A stretch of 64,000 nt of DNA from Curtobacterium sp. 458 (GCF_030406605.1 NZ_CP129104.1:2134799-2198798); one strand, 5' to 3'. Positions 1-8,316 are shown, counted from the first letter of the stretch. The notes: a model not told the origin generated them from the letters alone. A program made the numbers and translations.

Positions 1-1219
1 GCTTCGCGTGCAGGATCGTCGGCGCCCGGTAGAGCCAGATCTTCACCCCGGCGCGGAGCAGCCCCTCGTAGTAGGAACGCTGCGCGTGCCAGGTCATCGC
101 GTGGTCGCCCATCTCGCCGACGAAGAGCTCCACCTCGACCCCGCGCTGGGCCGTCGTCGTGATGGCGTAGAGCATCGAGTCGTCGGGGACGAAGTACGGC
201 GACGTGATCGACACCTTCTGCTGCGCCGAGTACAGCAGCGCGTTGAAGAGGCGCAGGTTGTTCTCGCCGTCGAAGCCCGGACCGGACGGCACCACCTGGC
301 AGTCGAGGGCGTCGCCGCGGTCAGCGCGCTGGACCGGGTCGCTCTCGCGGAGGAGCAGCTCGTCGGTCTCGCTGTACCAGTCCGTCACGAACAGGGCGTT
401 GAGCCCCGCGACGACCGGCCCCTCGAACCGGGCGAACAGGTCCTTGTAGGCCATGTGCCGCTTCTTGTGCGACTCGAGGTCGTAGGACTTGTCGATGAGG
501 TTCTGCGACCCCGTGAACGCGACCGAGCCGTCGATCACCATGATCTTGCGGTGGTTCCGGAGGTCGGGGCGCTGGAACTTCCCCTGCAGCGGCTTGAGCG
601 GCAGCATGAGGTGCCACTCGATGCCGGCGCGGTCGAGGAACGCCAGCGTGTCCTTGTAGTCCGGGTAGCCGCGGCTCGCCCAGTGGTCGAGGAGGAACCG
701 CACGGTCACGCCGCGGGACTGCGCACGGGCGAGGGCCTCGAAGAACGGTCGGGTCGTGTCGTCGAGCGTCGCGATGTAGAACTCGACGTGCACGAACCGA
801 CGCGACTGGTCGACCGCGCGCGTCATCTCGGCGTACGACTCCTCGTAGTCCGGGTAGAGCTCCGCCGAGTTGCCGCCGACGAGGGGCATCGACCCGAGCC
901 CGCGGTTCAGCGTGACGATGCTCTCGAGCCACGGAGGCCACGGATGGTCCTTGCGGACGCGGTCCATGCCCTCGGTCTGGTCGAGGATGTACTGGTTGAT
1001 CTCCGCCTGCTTGTCGCGGCGGTCACGTGGGAGCTTCGTCGACCCGATGACCAGGAACACGATGAACCCGATGTACGGGATCAGGAAGATCGCGAGCAGC
1101 CACGCCGTCGCGGTCTGCGGCTTCCGGTTGATCGGGACGTAGATGATCGAGAACACACGGATCGCGAGGTCGAGCAGGACCAGCAGGATCGTGATCGCGA
1201 CGGAGAGCCAGTGCTCCAC
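1..1219 (-). CDS. cls: Cardiolipin synthase (3' end cut off by window edge)
   Basis: Joins two phosphatidylglycerol molecules (or PG plus another phospholipid) into cardiolipin at the membrane. The 406 visible residues show two N-terminal membrane segments (about 5-28 and 37-59), a linker, and the first phospholipase-D HKD motif with H223, K225 and D230 followed by the usual GSQN. The sequence stops at H404-A-K406, inside the second HKD motif, so roughly the last 70 residues lie outside the window. GTG at 1219 is the first start after an in-frame stop at 1241-1243. The long open frames on the plus strand here are shadows. Family call is firm; whether it acts as ClsA-type enzyme is inferred from the two membrane helices. 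Confidence 0.93.
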   Translation of the reverse strand, partial: MEHWLSVAITILLVLLDLAIRVFSIIYVPINRKPQTATAWLLAIFLIPYIGFIVFLVIGSTKLPRDRRDKQAEINQYILDQTEGMDRVRKDHPWPPWLESIVTLNRGLGSMPLVGGNSAELYPDYEESYAEMTRAVDQSRRFVHVEFYIATLDDTTRPFFEALARAQSRGVTVRFLLDHWASRGYPDYKDTLAFLDRAGIEWHLMLPLKPLQGKFQRPDLRNHRKIMVIDGSVAFTGSQNLIDKSYDLESHKKRHMAYKDLFARFEGPVVAGLNALFVTDWYSETDELLLRESDPVQRADRGDALDCQVVPSGPGFDGENNLRLFNALLYSAQQKVSITSPYFVPDDSMLYAITTTAQRGVEVELFVGEMGDHAMTWHAQRSYYEGLLRAGVKIWLYRAPTILHAK

Positions 1220-1257
1220 GGTGACGTCGTCGGTGTCGGGTCAGGCGGACGCGGGCG

Positions 1258-1746
1258 TCAGCGGAAGTTCACGAACTGCAGCGGGACGTCGAACTCTTCG
1301 CCCTTCAGCAGCTGGATGGTGTTCTGGAGGTCGTCGCGGCTCTTCGAGGACACCCGGAGCTCGTCGCCCTGGATCTGGCTCTTCACGCTCTTCGGCGCCT
1401 GCGCGCGGAGGAACGCGCCGATCTTCTTCGCGACGTCCTGCTCGATGCCGTTCTTGAACTTCACCTCGATGCGGAACTCCTTGCCCGAGGGGAAGGGGTC
1501 GCCGGCGTCGAGGCTCTTGAGGCTGATGCTGCGCTTGATCGCCTTGGACTGCAGCACGTCGAGGACGGCGCGGGCCCGCTCCTCGGAGTTCGCCTTGATG
1601 AGGACGTCGTCACCGCTGAACGCGATCGATGCGCCGGCGCCCTTGAAGTCGTAGCGCTGTTCGATCTCCTTGGCCGCCTGGTTGACGGCGTTCTCCGCCT
1701 CCATCTTGTCGACCTTGCTCACCACGTCGAAGGAACTGTCTGCCAT
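1258..1746 (-). CDS. yajQ: YajQ family nucleotide-binding protein
   Basis: A 162-residue protein of the YajQ family, whose members bind nucleotides and, in some proteobacteria, cyclic-di-GMP. The usual N-terminal signature (MADSSFDVVSKVD) and the family length are both present, and it ends with the typical FVNFR. It is transcribed toward cls with a 38-nt gap, so the two may share a transcript. A TAGGCT element ends 7 nt before the ATG, which suggests a leaderless mRNA. The ligand in this organism cannot be read from the sequence. Confidence 0.92.
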   Translation of the reverse strand: MADSSFDVVSKVDKMEAENAVNQAAKEIEQRYDFKGAGASIAFSGDDVLIKANSEERARAVLDVLQSKAIKRSISLKSLDAGDPFPSGKEFRIEVKFKNGIEQDVAKKIGAFLRAQAPKSVKSQIQGDELRVSSKSRDDLQNTIQLLKGEEFDVPLQFVNFR

Positions 1747-1753
1747 GCCGGAC

Positions 1754-1759
1754 AGCCTA
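1754..1759 (-). promoter_or_regulatory. -10 element of yajQ, leaderless type
   Basis: On the minus strand TAGGCT is followed by 7 nt and then the ATG of yajQ. That spacing places the transcription start at or next to the A of the ATG. No clear -35 is visible. Confidence 0.6.
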
Positions 1760-1839
1760 TCGGCGGCCGGGAGGCGCGGTTCAGGACCGCGGACCGGCCC
1801 GGCTCGACGGGGTGGTCACGACCACCCCCGCGCATCGGC

Positions 1840-1845
1840 TATGCT
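1840..1845 (+). promoter_or_regulatory. Probable -10 of tRNA-Tyr
   Basis: TATGCT lies 46 nt upstream of the mature tRNA 5' end, as expected for a short tRNA precursor. The -35 region is not convincing. Confidence 0.45.
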
Positions 1846-1891
1846 GTTCTGCGCGCCTCCGGTTGGTGATCACACGGGCTGGGTGCGCGAT

Positions 1892-1973
1892 GGCAAGTTA
1901 CCCAAGCGGCCAAAGGGATCTGACTGTAAATCAGCCGGCGTAGCCTTCGGGGGTTCGAATCCCTCACTTGCCA
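1892..1973 (+). tRNA. tRNA-Tyr (GTA)
   Basis: The 7-bp acceptor stem GGCAAGT/ACTTGCC closes a class II tRNA of 82 nt with a long variable arm. The anticodon GTA is at 1926-1928 and the T loop (GTTCGAATC) is intact. Discriminator A is at 1973 and CCA is not encoded. A strong terminator follows at once. Confidence 0.96.
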
Positions 1974-1980
1974 CGTGATC

Positions 1981-2006
1981 GAAGCCCCCTCCTCGGAGGG
2001 GGCTTC
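1981..2006 (+). terminator. Hairpin terminator after tRNA-Tyr
   Basis: A perfect 11-bp stem (GAAGCCCCCTC paired with GAGGGGGCTTC) with a CTCG loop, starting 8 nt after the tRNA. There is no long T-run, which is normal in this GC range. Confidence 0.8.
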
Positions 2007-2030
2007 GTCGTTCCCCGGCAAGATGGGTGC

Positions 2031-2861
2031 ATGGCTCCTGAACCCACGCCGTCCGCGTTCGCCGACCTCGCCGAGTCCATCGCCCGTGAGGCCGCCGCGC
2101 TCGCTGCCCGCCGACGCGCCGAGGGGGTCGAGGTCGCCGACCGGAAGTCGAGCGTGGTCGACGTGGTCACCGCCGCGGACCGGGAGGTCGAGGACCTCGT
2201 CCGCCGCCGGATCGCCGAGGCACGCCCGGACGACGCGGTCCTCGGCGAGGAGGCGGGCGGGACGGACGGGACGAGCGGCGTCACCTGGGTCGTCGACCCG
2301 ATCGACGGCACTGTCAACTACCTCTACGGACGCCCCGACTACGCGGTGAGCATCGGCGTCGTGCGCGGTGCTCCGGACCCCGCGACGTGGGAGCCGATCG
2401 CGGGCGTCGTCGTCGCACCGGCCACCGGGACGGTGTTCCGCGCCGTCGCCGGAGGTCCCGCGACCCGGGACGGTGCGCCGATCGTGGCCGCGTCGCCCGA
2501 CTCGCTCGCCGAGACGCTGCTGTCGACCGGGTTCGCGTACACGGCGGAGCGTCGCCGCGGCCAGGTCGCCGTGCTCGCGGAGCTCATCGGGAGCGTCCGG
2601 GACGTCCGTCGTGGGGGATCGGCGGCGCTCGACTGCTGCGCGGTGGGGGACGGCACCGTCGATGCCTACTACGAACGTGGGATCAACCCGTGGGACATGG
2701 CCGCCGGGTCGATCGTGGCCGCGGCGGCCGGGGCCGAGGTCCGCTCATGGCAGGCGGGGGACACGCGGTCGTTCCTGTTCGCGAGCGCCGCGGTGGCCGA
2801 CGAGCTCGAGGCCCTGCTGCACCGCGCCGAGGCCGCAGCCCTCGGGGTCACACCGGCCTGA
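2031..2861 (+). CDS. Inositol monophosphatase family protein
   Basis: A 276-residue Mg-dependent phosphatase of the IMPase/FBPase superfamily. Metal-site motifs are visible: GEE at 72-74, VVDPIDGT at 87-94 and the C-terminal NPWDMAAG. The substrate could be inositol-1-phosphate, histidinol phosphate or a related phosphomonoester; the sequence alone does not decide. An upstream in-frame start would overlap tRNA-Tyr and its terminator, so ATG 2031 was chosen. CAAGAT ends 6 nt before it, a weak leaderless-type -10. A separate promoter therefore fits better than read-through from the tRNA. Confidence 0.88.
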   Translation: MAPEPTPSAFADLAESIAREAAALAARRRAEGVEVADRKSSVVDVVTAADREVEDLVRRRIAEARPDDAVLGEEAGGTDGTSGVTWVVDPIDGTVNYLYGRPDYAVSIGVVRGAPDPATWEPIAGVVVAPATGTVFRAVAGGPATRDGAPIVAASPDSLAETLLSTGFAYTAERRRGQVAVLAELIGSVRDVRRGGSAALDCCAVGDGTVDAYYERGINPWDMAAGSIVAAAAGAEVRSWQAGDTRSFLFASAAVADELEALLHRAEAAALGVTPA

Positions 2862-2950
2862 GCGGCGTGCAGCCCTCGGACTGGGGGAGCGCCGAGCCGG
2901 GGGACACGACTGGCGGGCAGTGTTGTCCTTTGCTACCGTTCAGGGGTTCC

Positions 2951-2967
2951 GTTACCGGCTCGTTACC
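2951..2967 (+). promoter_or_regulatory. Direct repeat GTTACC-5-GTTACC, MtrA-box-like
   Basis: Two identical GTTACC hexamers are 11 bp apart, on one face of the helix, 43 nt before the M23 peptidase start. Direct GTNAC repeats with this period resemble binding sites of the actinobacterial response regulator MtrA, which controls cell-wall hydrolase genes in Corynebacterium, Mycobacterium and Streptomyces. The link here is inferred from the motif and its position. Confidence 0.4.
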
Positions 2968-3009
2968 AACGGCCCCACTCCTCCCCCGATCAGGATCAGC
3001 ACCGAACGC

Positions 3010-4194
3010 ATGCCCGACGCCTCCACCACGTCCGCACCGACCGACGTCACCGTCGACGCACCCACCCCGGTCGTCCACCTGACCCGACGAGCGCGCATCG
3101 AGGCCGAGCGAGCCGCTGCACGTACGACGCCGATCGGCAGGACCGAGGAGTTCGCCGCGATCGTCGGCGCCCCCGTCGACGCGGTCGCCCCGGCGTCCCC
3201 GGTCGACCGCGCGCCCGCGTCGCCGGTCGACCGCGCGCCCGCGTCCCCGGTCGACCTCGCGCCGACGTCGCCGGTGCTGCCCGTCGCCGACGCTGGGCCG
3301 GCGACCCCGCCCGCGCCGACGTCTCCGGTCGTCGCGCCGGCCGCCGAGCGCGCCGCTCCGGCATCGCCGTCCCGGATCTCGCGCCGCGCCGGGTCCACCA
3401 CCGCTCCCGCCTCGTCGCGCCGCGGCGGGGCCACCGCCCGCGTGCGTCCGGCCCGCCGTCCTGCCGCCCCGGCAGCGACGGCCGCTCCTGCCCCTGCCGG
3501 CGCGGCGTTCCGTCGCACCGCCTCGCGCGTCACCGCGGTCGGAGCCCTGCTCTTCGTCGCCGGACTGGTGGTCTCGACCTCCCTCCCGGCGCAGGCGCTC
3601 TACACGCCGGAGGCCGGCTCGACCTCGGCCCGGTCCGCCGCCTCCGGGAGTGCCCAGTCGATGAGCGTCGGGCAGGCCGCGGACGGCTCGACCACGCGTG
3701 ACCAGTACACGGTCTCCGACGCCACGCAGTACGCCAACACGGATGCGTCGGCGTTCACGAACGACGCCGACGGCACGATCCAGTGGCCCTTCCTCACCGG
3801 TGTCCCGATCACCTCGGGCTTCGGCGGACGCCAGGTCGCCGGCTGCTCGTTCTGCTCGACGAACCACATGGGCGTCGACTTCGCGCCGGGTGAGGGCACC
3901 CCGATCCGGGTCATCGCGGACGGCGTCGTGACGAAGGTCCAGGCGAACGACGGCGGCTTCGGCAACGACGTCTGGGTGACCCACGACGTCGACGGCAAGC
4001 AGTTCGTCAGCGTCTACGGCCACATGAAGGACAACACGTTCAAGGTCGTCACCGGGCAGCAGGTCTCGGTCGGTGACGAGCTCGGCGAGGTGGGCAGCAC
4101 CGGCAACTCGACCGGCCCCCACCTGCACCTCGAGATCCACGTCGACGGCATCCCGGTGGACCCGCTGACCTGGCTCGAGGAGAACGCGGACTAG
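3010..4194 (+). CDS. Membrane-anchored M23 family peptidase (peptidoglycan endopeptidase)
   Basis: Likely cleaves peptide bonds in peptidoglycan outside the cell. The 394-residue protein has a long Ala/Pro-rich N-terminal part (1-170) with three tandem PASPVDRA units (residues 61-84, encoded by exact 24-bp repeats at 3190-3261). A membrane segment at 174-196 ends in an AQAL-like cleavage site. The C-terminal LytM/M23 domain (about 258-390) has zinc ligands H286 and D290 (HxxxD) and H371-x-H373. Cytoplasmic N-terminal extensions of this kind are common in Microbacteriaceae M23 proteins. ATG 3010 is chosen because upstream in-frame sequence overlaps the preceding gene in another frame. A GTTACC direct repeat sits just upstream. 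Confidence 0.9.
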   Translation: MPDASTTSAPTDVTVDAPTPVVHLTRRARIEAERAAARTTPIGRTEEFAAIVGAPVDAVAPASPVDRAPASPVDRAPASPVDLAPTSPVLPVADAGPATPPAPTSPVVAPAAERAAPASPSRISRRAGSTTAPASSRRGGATARVRPARRPAAPAATAAPAPAGAAFRRTASRVTAVGALLFVAGLVVSTSLPAQALYTPEAGSTSARSAASGSAQSMSVGQAADGSTTRDQYTVSDATQYANTDASAFTNDADGTIQWPFLTGVPITSGFGGRQVAGCSFCSTNHMGVDFAPGEGTPIRVIADGVVTKVQANDGGFGNDVWVTHDVDGKQFVSVYGHMKDNTFKVVTGQQVSVGDELGEVGSTGNSTGPHLHLEIHVDGIPVDPLTWLEENAD

Positions 4195-4287
4195 CGGCCT
4201 CCGCGGCGGCACGCCCGGGCGTCGAGCCCGGTTCCGGACCACCGTCGCGAGTCTGCTACTCTCGTGTGGTGCCGTTCGCGGCACATC

Positions 4288-4359
<72 letters not shown>

Positions 4360-4392
4360 CCGACCCGGAGCGAGTGTCGCCTCCGGATCTCC

Positions 4393-4466
4393 GGCGGGGT
4401 AGCTCAGTTGGTTAGAGCACACGGCTCATAATCGTGGTGTCGCGGGTTCAAGTCCCGCCCTCGCTA
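4393..4466 (+). tRNA. tRNA-Met (CAT)
   Basis: The acceptor GGCGGGG/CCTCGCT, anticodon stem CACGG/TCGTG and loop CTCATAA place CAT at 4427-4429. The first acceptor base pair is G-T, so it is not a classic initiator tRNA; elongator Met is most likely. A CAT tRNA could also be lysidine-modified tRNA-Ile, but no such features were verified. Confidence 0.93.
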
Positions 4467-4471
4467 CAGCA

Positions 4472-4497
4472 AGGCCCGGCGCGTTCGCGTCGGGCCT
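4472..4497 (+). terminator. Terminator after tRNA-Thr/tRNA-Met
   Basis: AGGCCCG at 4472-4478 pairs with CGGGCCT at 4491-4497, with further inner pairing around a TTC loop. It starts 5 nt after the tRNA. Confidence 0.7.
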
Positions 4498-4527
4498 CTC
4501 CTGTTCCCGGCGTTCGCCGCCGTAGTG

Positions 4528-4607
4528 CGCGCCGGCTCAGTGCGCGCCGTGGTCCGTCCGGTCGACGCGCGCCGGCTCAGTGCGCGCCGTGGTCCGTCCG
4601 GTCGACG
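4528..4607. repeat. 40-bp tandem duplication over the 3' end of a gene
   Basis: Positions 4528-4567 and 4568-4607 are two adjacent copies of the same 40 bp. The second copy contains the last codons and the stop of the minus-strand gene that ends at 4577. The first copy repeats those codons and the stop downstream, outside the gene. Confidence 0.9.
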
Positions 4608-4966
4608 AGCACCCCGGCGGAGCGCAGGGCCCCCTCGACCGCGCTCGTCACCTGCCGCCACGCAGCGCGCCGACGCTCCGCCCCGATCGCCCCGCCCGCT
4701 ACCGCGGTGCCGTGGTGGAGCGGACGCACCGTGATCGTCGTGGATGCTCCGGTCACCGTCGTCGACAGCTCGTAGTGCCGGAACTGCCGCGAGGGGTGGA
4801 CGAGCGCACCGAGCAGCGTCGTGAGGAAGCGGCTCCCGCTCCGTGCCGTGATCGTCCCACCGGTCGTCGTCACCTCGTGTCCGCTCCGGCGCAGGGCCGC
4901 GCTCGCGACCTCCATCGCCGCTCGCCGGTCCCCGGTGTGTACGGCGTACTCCGTCCGTGCCTCCAT
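4577..4966 (-). CDS. Small hypothetical protein, 129 residues
   Basis: I do not recognise this family. The protein is soluble and mixed alpha/beta in character, beginning MEARTEYAV and ending DHGAH. It has a basic stretch (about residues 24-28), a central beta-rich part (residues 30-85) and a C-terminal helix that starts around 97. A purine-rich SD (GGGAGGGAG) sits just before ATG 4966. It is divergent from the dehydratase gene. Its 3' end lies inside a 40-bp tandem duplication, so a second copy of its last codons and stop follows it. Codon use matches real genes here, and the good SD supports expression. Confidence 0.7.
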   Translation of the reverse strand: MEARTEYAVHTGDRRAAMEVASAALRRSGHEVTTTGGTITARSGSRFLTTLLGALVHPSRQFRHYELSTTVTGASTTITVRPLHHGTAVAGGAIGAERRRAAWRQVTSAVEGALRSAGVLVDRTDHGAH

Positions 4967-5064
4967 GGCTGCTCCCTCCCCGAGCTCGCGCGACACCCCC
5001 CGACGTCGCTCCTGCAGCATAGCCGATGCATCCTCATGGACATCCGGTGTCGGACCGCGCTCGG

Positions 5065-5070
5065 TAGACT
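5065..5070 (+). promoter_or_regulatory. -10 element of the dehydratase operon, leaderless type
   Basis: TAGACT is followed by 7 nt and then GTG 5078. There is no SD in that interval, so a leaderless transcript is likely. Confidence 0.65.
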
Positions 5071-5077
5071 GCCGGAC

Positions 5078-5527
5078 GTGTCTGTGAACCCCGAGCTCGT
5101 CGGCAGGACGTTCCCGCCGGCCCAGCCCTACCTGGTCGGTCGCGAGAAGGTGCGCGAGTTCTCCCGCGCCGTCTTCGCCACGAACCCGATCCACCACGAA
5201 CCGGAGGCCGCCCGTGCCGCCGGCTACGACGACGTGGTCGCACCGCCGACCTTCGCCGTCGTCGTGCAGGAGGCCACGCTCGCCCAGCTCCTCGCCGAGC
5301 CGGACGCCGGGATCGACTTCTCGCGGGTCGTGCACGGGGAGCAGGCCTTCACGTACGACCGCCCGATCGTGGCCGGCGACGAACTGACCGCCACGCTGAC
5401 CGTGACGAGCGTGAAGACCCTCGGCGGCAACGCCATGGTCACCGCCGAGAGCACGATGAACGACGCCGCGGGGGAGCACGTCGTCACGGCGACCTCCACC
5501 CTCGTGGTCCGAGGAGACGACGCATGA
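5078..5527 (+). CDS. FAS1-like dehydratase domain protein (UPF0336/HadA type)
   Basis: A 149-residue hot-dog-fold protein that probably pairs with the next gene to form a heterodimeric (R)-hydroxyacyl dehydratase. The family start (SVNPELVGRTFPP) is present, which fixes GTG 5078; longer frames upstream are not part of the family. The ATNPIHH segment near residue 35 lies where MaoC proteins carry their active site. It overlaps the next gene by 4 nt (ATGA). In mycobacteria the hadABC dehydratases sit beside secE-nusG-rplK in the same way. Microbacteriaceae lack mycolic acids, so the acyl substrate here is open. Confidence 0.85.
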   Translation: MSVNPELVGRTFPPAQPYLVGREKVREFSRAVFATNPIHHEPEAARAAGYDDVVAPPTFAVVVQEATLAQLLAEPDAGIDFSRVVHGEQAFTYDRPIVAGDELTATLTVTSVKTLGGNAMVTAESTMNDAAGEHVVTATSTLVVRGDDA

Positions 5528-5949
5528 CCACCGCACCCGCGACCTCGCTCGAGGTCGGCACCGTCGTCGCCGAGCGCGAGGTGCACCTCACGCGCGACTC
5601 GCTCGTCCGGTACGCCGGTGCCTCCGGCGACTTCAACCCGATCCACTACCGTGACGACGTCGCCGCGTCGGTCGGGCTCCCGGGCGTCCTCGCGCACGGC
5701 ATGCTCACGATGGGCCTCGCCGTCCAGCCCGTCGCCGAGTGGCTCGGCGACCGCGGCTGGGTGACGCGGTACGGCGTCCGCTTCACCCGTCCCGTGGTCG
5801 TCGACCCGCAGGACGGCGCGACCGTCGGCGTCGTCGCGAAGGTCGGCACCGTCGACGACGACGGGCGCCCGCAACGCATCGACCTCACCGTGACCGCCGC
5901 CGGGCAGACCGTGCTCGGCAAGGCGCAGGTCACGGTGGCGTTCCGCTGA
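5524..5949 (+). CDS. MaoC family dehydratase (HadB type)
   Basis: A 141-residue hot-dog-fold protein that carries the catalytic hydratase-2 motif, with D36 and H41 in ASGDFNPIH. It is the likely catalytic partner of the preceding FAS1-like protein, to which it is translationally coupled through an ATGA overlap. The reaction would be reversible dehydration of a 3-hydroxyacyl thioester. murB starts 2 nt after its stop, so the three genes form one operon. Confidence 0.87.
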   Translation: MTTAPATSLEVGTVVAEREVHLTRDSLVRYAGASGDFNPIHYRDDVAASVGLPGVLAHGMLTMGLAVQPVAEWLGDRGWVTRYGVRFTRPVVVDPQDGATVGVVAKVGTVDDDGRPQRIDLTVTAAGQTVLGKAQVTVAFR

Positions 5950-5951
5950 CC

Positions 5952-6986
5952 GTGACGGACGCCCTGCTCGCCGACCTCACGACGCTCCGCGTCGGCGGTC
6001 CTGCGAGCACCCTGCTCACCGCGACGACCACCGAGGAGCTCGTCGAGCACACCCGCACCGCCTGGCAGGACGACGACTGGCTCGTCGTCGGTGGTGGGAG
6101 CAACCTCCTCGTGGCCGACCCGGGCTTCGACGGCACGGTCGTGCTCGTCCGCACACGCGGCATCGACCACGAGATCGACGTCGACGGCGTCACCGTCCGC
6201 GTGGCGGCCGGTGAACCGTGGGACGCCTTCGTCGCGCAGACGGTGACGAACGGCTGGACCGGCCTGGAGGCACTGAGCGGCATCCCGGGCACGGTCGGTG
6301 CCGCCCCCGTGCAGAACATCGGCGCCTACGGGGTCGAGCTGTCCGACGTGCTCACCCGCATCGAGTTCCTCGACGCGTCGACGGGGGAGCGCGCGTGGGT
6401 GCCCGCGGCCGAGCTCGCGCTCGGCTACCGCTCGTCGACCCTGAAGCACGGACGACGCGGCGTGGTGCTCACGGTCGAGTTCCGGCTCGGCGCCGCGTCC
6501 GACGACGGCGTCCCGGTCCGCTACGCACAGCTCGCCGGGTCCCTCGGGGTCGAGCTCGGCGCCCGGGTGGCACCGGCGACCGTCCGCGACGAGGTCCTCC
6601 GCCTCCGCGGGTCGAAGGGCATGGTGCTCGACGGCGACGACCACGACACCTGGAGTGCCGGGTCGTTCTTCACGAACCCGATCGTCTCCGCGGCCTTCGC
6701 CGAGACCCTGCCCGCCGATGCTCCGCGCTGGCCCGCCGGCGACGACGTGAAGCTCAGCGCCGCGTGGCTCATCGAGCAAGCCGGCGTCCACCGCGGGTAC
6801 GCGGTCCCCGGGTCACGCGCGGCGATCTCGTCGAAGCACACGCTGGCGCTGACGAACCGCGGGGGAGCGTCCGCGGCGCAGGTCGCAGAGCTGGCCCGCT
6901 ACGTGCAGATCACGGTGCTCAACCGCTTCGGCGTCACGCTCGTGCCCGAGCCCGTGGTGGTGGGGGACCTGCTCGCCGCCGGCTGA
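5952..6986 (+). CDS. murB: UDP-N-acetylmuramate dehydrogenase MurB
   Basis: Reduces UDP-GlcNAc-enolpyruvate to UDP-MurNAc with NADPH and FAD, a cytoplasmic step of peptidoglycan synthesis. The 344-residue protein shows the FAD-binding GGGSN (47-51), the substrate region with Y159-R160, and the catalytic serine S238 in AGSFFTNP, as in type I MurB. GTG 5952 is 2 nt after the previous stop, and the protein begins directly with the family's N-terminal LTTLRVGGPA. A strong bidirectional hairpin separates it from the convergent aminotransferase. Confidence 0.96.
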   Translation: MTDALLADLTTLRVGGPASTLLTATTTEELVEHTRTAWQDDDWLVVGGGSNLLVADPGFDGTVVLVRTRGIDHEIDVDGVTVRVAAGEPWDAFVAQTVTNGWTGLEALSGIPGTVGAAPVQNIGAYGVELSDVLTRIEFLDASTGERAWVPAAELALGYRSSTLKHGRRGVVLTVEFRLGAASDDGVPVRYAQLAGSLGVELGARVAPATVRDEVLRLRGSKGMVLDGDDHDTWSAGSFFTNPIVSAAFAETLPADAPRWPAGDDVKLSAAWLIEQAGVHRGYAVPGSRAAISSKHTLALTNRGGASAAQVAELARYVQITVLNRFGVTLVPEPVVVGDLLAAG

Positions 6987-7013
6987 CCGCCCGAGCCGAC
7001 CCGTGCCTCCAGG

Positions 7014-7053
7014 ACGACGACGGCCCGCCTCCTCGGAGGCGGGCCGTCGTCGT
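7014..7053. terminator. Bidirectional terminator between murB and aminotransferase
   Basis: A perfect 18-bp stem with a CTCG loop. It is palindromic, so it can end transcription from either of the two convergent genes. Confidence 0.85.
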
Positions 7054-7061
7054 GTCCGGGA

Positions 7062-8303
7062 CTAGCCGAAGAGCTTCGCCAGGCGCGACACGCCCTCGGC
7101 GATGTCGTCGTCGCCCAGCGCGTACGACAGCCGCAGGTAGCCGGAGGGGCCGAAGGCCTCGCCGGGGACGACCGCGACCTCGGCGTGCTCGAGGATGAGG
7201 TCCGCGAGCTCGAGCGTGGTCGTCGGCGTGGAGCCGGCCCACTCTCGGCCGAGCAGTGCCGTGACGTCGGGGTAGACGTAGAAGGCGCCCTTCGGCGTCG
7301 GCGTGACGAAGCCCGGGATCGCGTTGAGGCCGTCGACGATGGCCCGACGACGGCGGTCGAACGCCTCCCGCATCGCCGCGACGGGCTCCTGCGGGCCGTC
7401 CAGTGCGGCGATCGCTGCCCGCTGCGAGACGTTCGAGACGTTGCTCGACAGGTGCGACTGCAGGTTCGAGGCGGCCTTGACGGCGTCGAGCGGGCCGATG
7501 AGCCAGCCGACGCGCCAACCGGTCATCGCGTACGTCTTGGCGACGCCGTTGACGAGGATCGTGGTGTCGGCGAGGGCCGGGACCGCGTCGAGGATGCCCG
7601 TGAAACGGACGCCGTCGTACACGAGGTCCTGGTAGATCTCGTCGCTGATGACCCAGATGCCGTGCTCGAGCGCCCACTCGCCGATCGCCTTCGTCTGCTC
7701 CACGGAGTACACGGAGCCGGTCGGGTTCGACGGCGAGCAGAACAGCAGCGCCTTGGTCTTCGGGGTGCGCGCGGCCTCGAGCTGCTCGACGGTCACGAGG
7801 TAGTCCTGGTCGCTGCCGGCGAACACGTCGACGGGGACCCCGCCCGCGAGCCGGATGGCCTCCGGGTAGGTGGTCCAGTACGGGGCCGGGAGGAGGACCT
7901 CGTCGCCCTCGTCGACGATCGTCTGGAACGCCTGGTAGACCGCCTGCTTGCCGCCGTTCGTCACGATGACCTGCGACGGGTCGACCGACACGCCCGACTC
8001 GCGAGCGGTCTTGGCGGCGATCGCCTGCTTCAGCTCGGGCAGTCCCGTGGCGGGCGTGTAGCGGTGGTTCTTCGGGTCCTGCGCGGCGGCGACGGCGGCG
8101 TCGACGACGTGCTGCGGCGTGGCGAAGTCGGGCTCACCCGCGGCGAACGAGATGACCGGCCGACTCGCGGCCTTGAGCGCCTTTGCCTTCGCATCGACCT
8201 TGAGGGTGGCGGACTCGGCGATGGCTGCGATGCGCGACGCGATGCGCTGCTGCGGGGCGGCGGGGTTGGCGGTGGACTCGGGGCCTTCGGCTGCGGTGCT
8301 CAC
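7062..8303 (-). CDS. Class I/II pyridoxal-phosphate aminotransferase (aspartate type)
   Basis: A 413-residue fold-type I aminotransferase, most like the aspartate/prephenate aminotransferases of group 1-gamma. The PLP lysine is K256 in NGVAKTYAM and the carboxylate-binding arginine lies in GWRVGW just after it. The motifs FAAGEPDF (53-60) and SPSNPTG (190-196) are also present. The first 22 residues are low in complexity. GTG 8303 is preceded by TAGGCT with a 7-nt gap, so the mRNA is probably leaderless. Longer frames would overlap tRNA-Trp. The exact amino donor cannot be told from the sequence. Confidence 0.9.
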   Translation of the reverse strand: MSTAAEGPESTANPAAPQQRIASRIAAIAESATLKVDAKAKALKAASRPVISFAAGEPDFATPQHVVDAAVAAAQDPKNHRYTPATGLPELKQAIAAKTARESGVSVDPSQVIVTNGGKQAVYQAFQTIVDEGDEVLLPAPYWTTYPEAIRLAGGVPVDVFAGSDQDYLVTVEQLEAARTPKTKALLFCSPSNPTGSVYSVEQTKAIGEWALEHGIWVISDEIYQDLVYDGVRFTGILDAVPALADTTILVNGVAKTYAMTGWRVGWLIGPLDAVKAASNLQSHLSSNVSNVSQRAAIAALDGPQEPVAAMREAFDRRRRAIVDGLNAIPGFVTPTPKGAFYVYPDVTALLGREWAGSTPTTTLELADLILEHAEVAVVPGEAFGPSGYLRLSYALGDDDIAEGVSRLAKLFG

Positions 8304-8310
8304 GGGGCCA

Positions 8311-8316
8311 AGCCTA
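8311..8316 (-). promoter_or_regulatory. -10 element of the aminotransferase gene, leaderless type
   Basis: On the minus strand TAGGCT is followed by 7 nt and the GTG start. A TTGACG occurs farther upstream, but its 23-nt spacer is too long for a normal -35. Confidence 0.6.

Noticed and set aside
8..1654. A 548-codon plus-strand frame over cls and yajQ
   Set aside because: Low-complexity composition; both minus-strand genes here have clear families and motifs.
1968..2030. A start of the inositol-phosphatase gene at 1968
   Set aside because: It would overlap the tRNA-Tyr 3' end and its terminator; ATG 2031 begins the conserved part.
2368..3009. An N-terminal extension of the M23 peptidase to 2368
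   Set aside because: This part overlaps the inositol-phosphatase gene in another frame and reads as Arg/Ser-rich filler. ATG 3010 gives a sensible protein after a candidate regulatory site.
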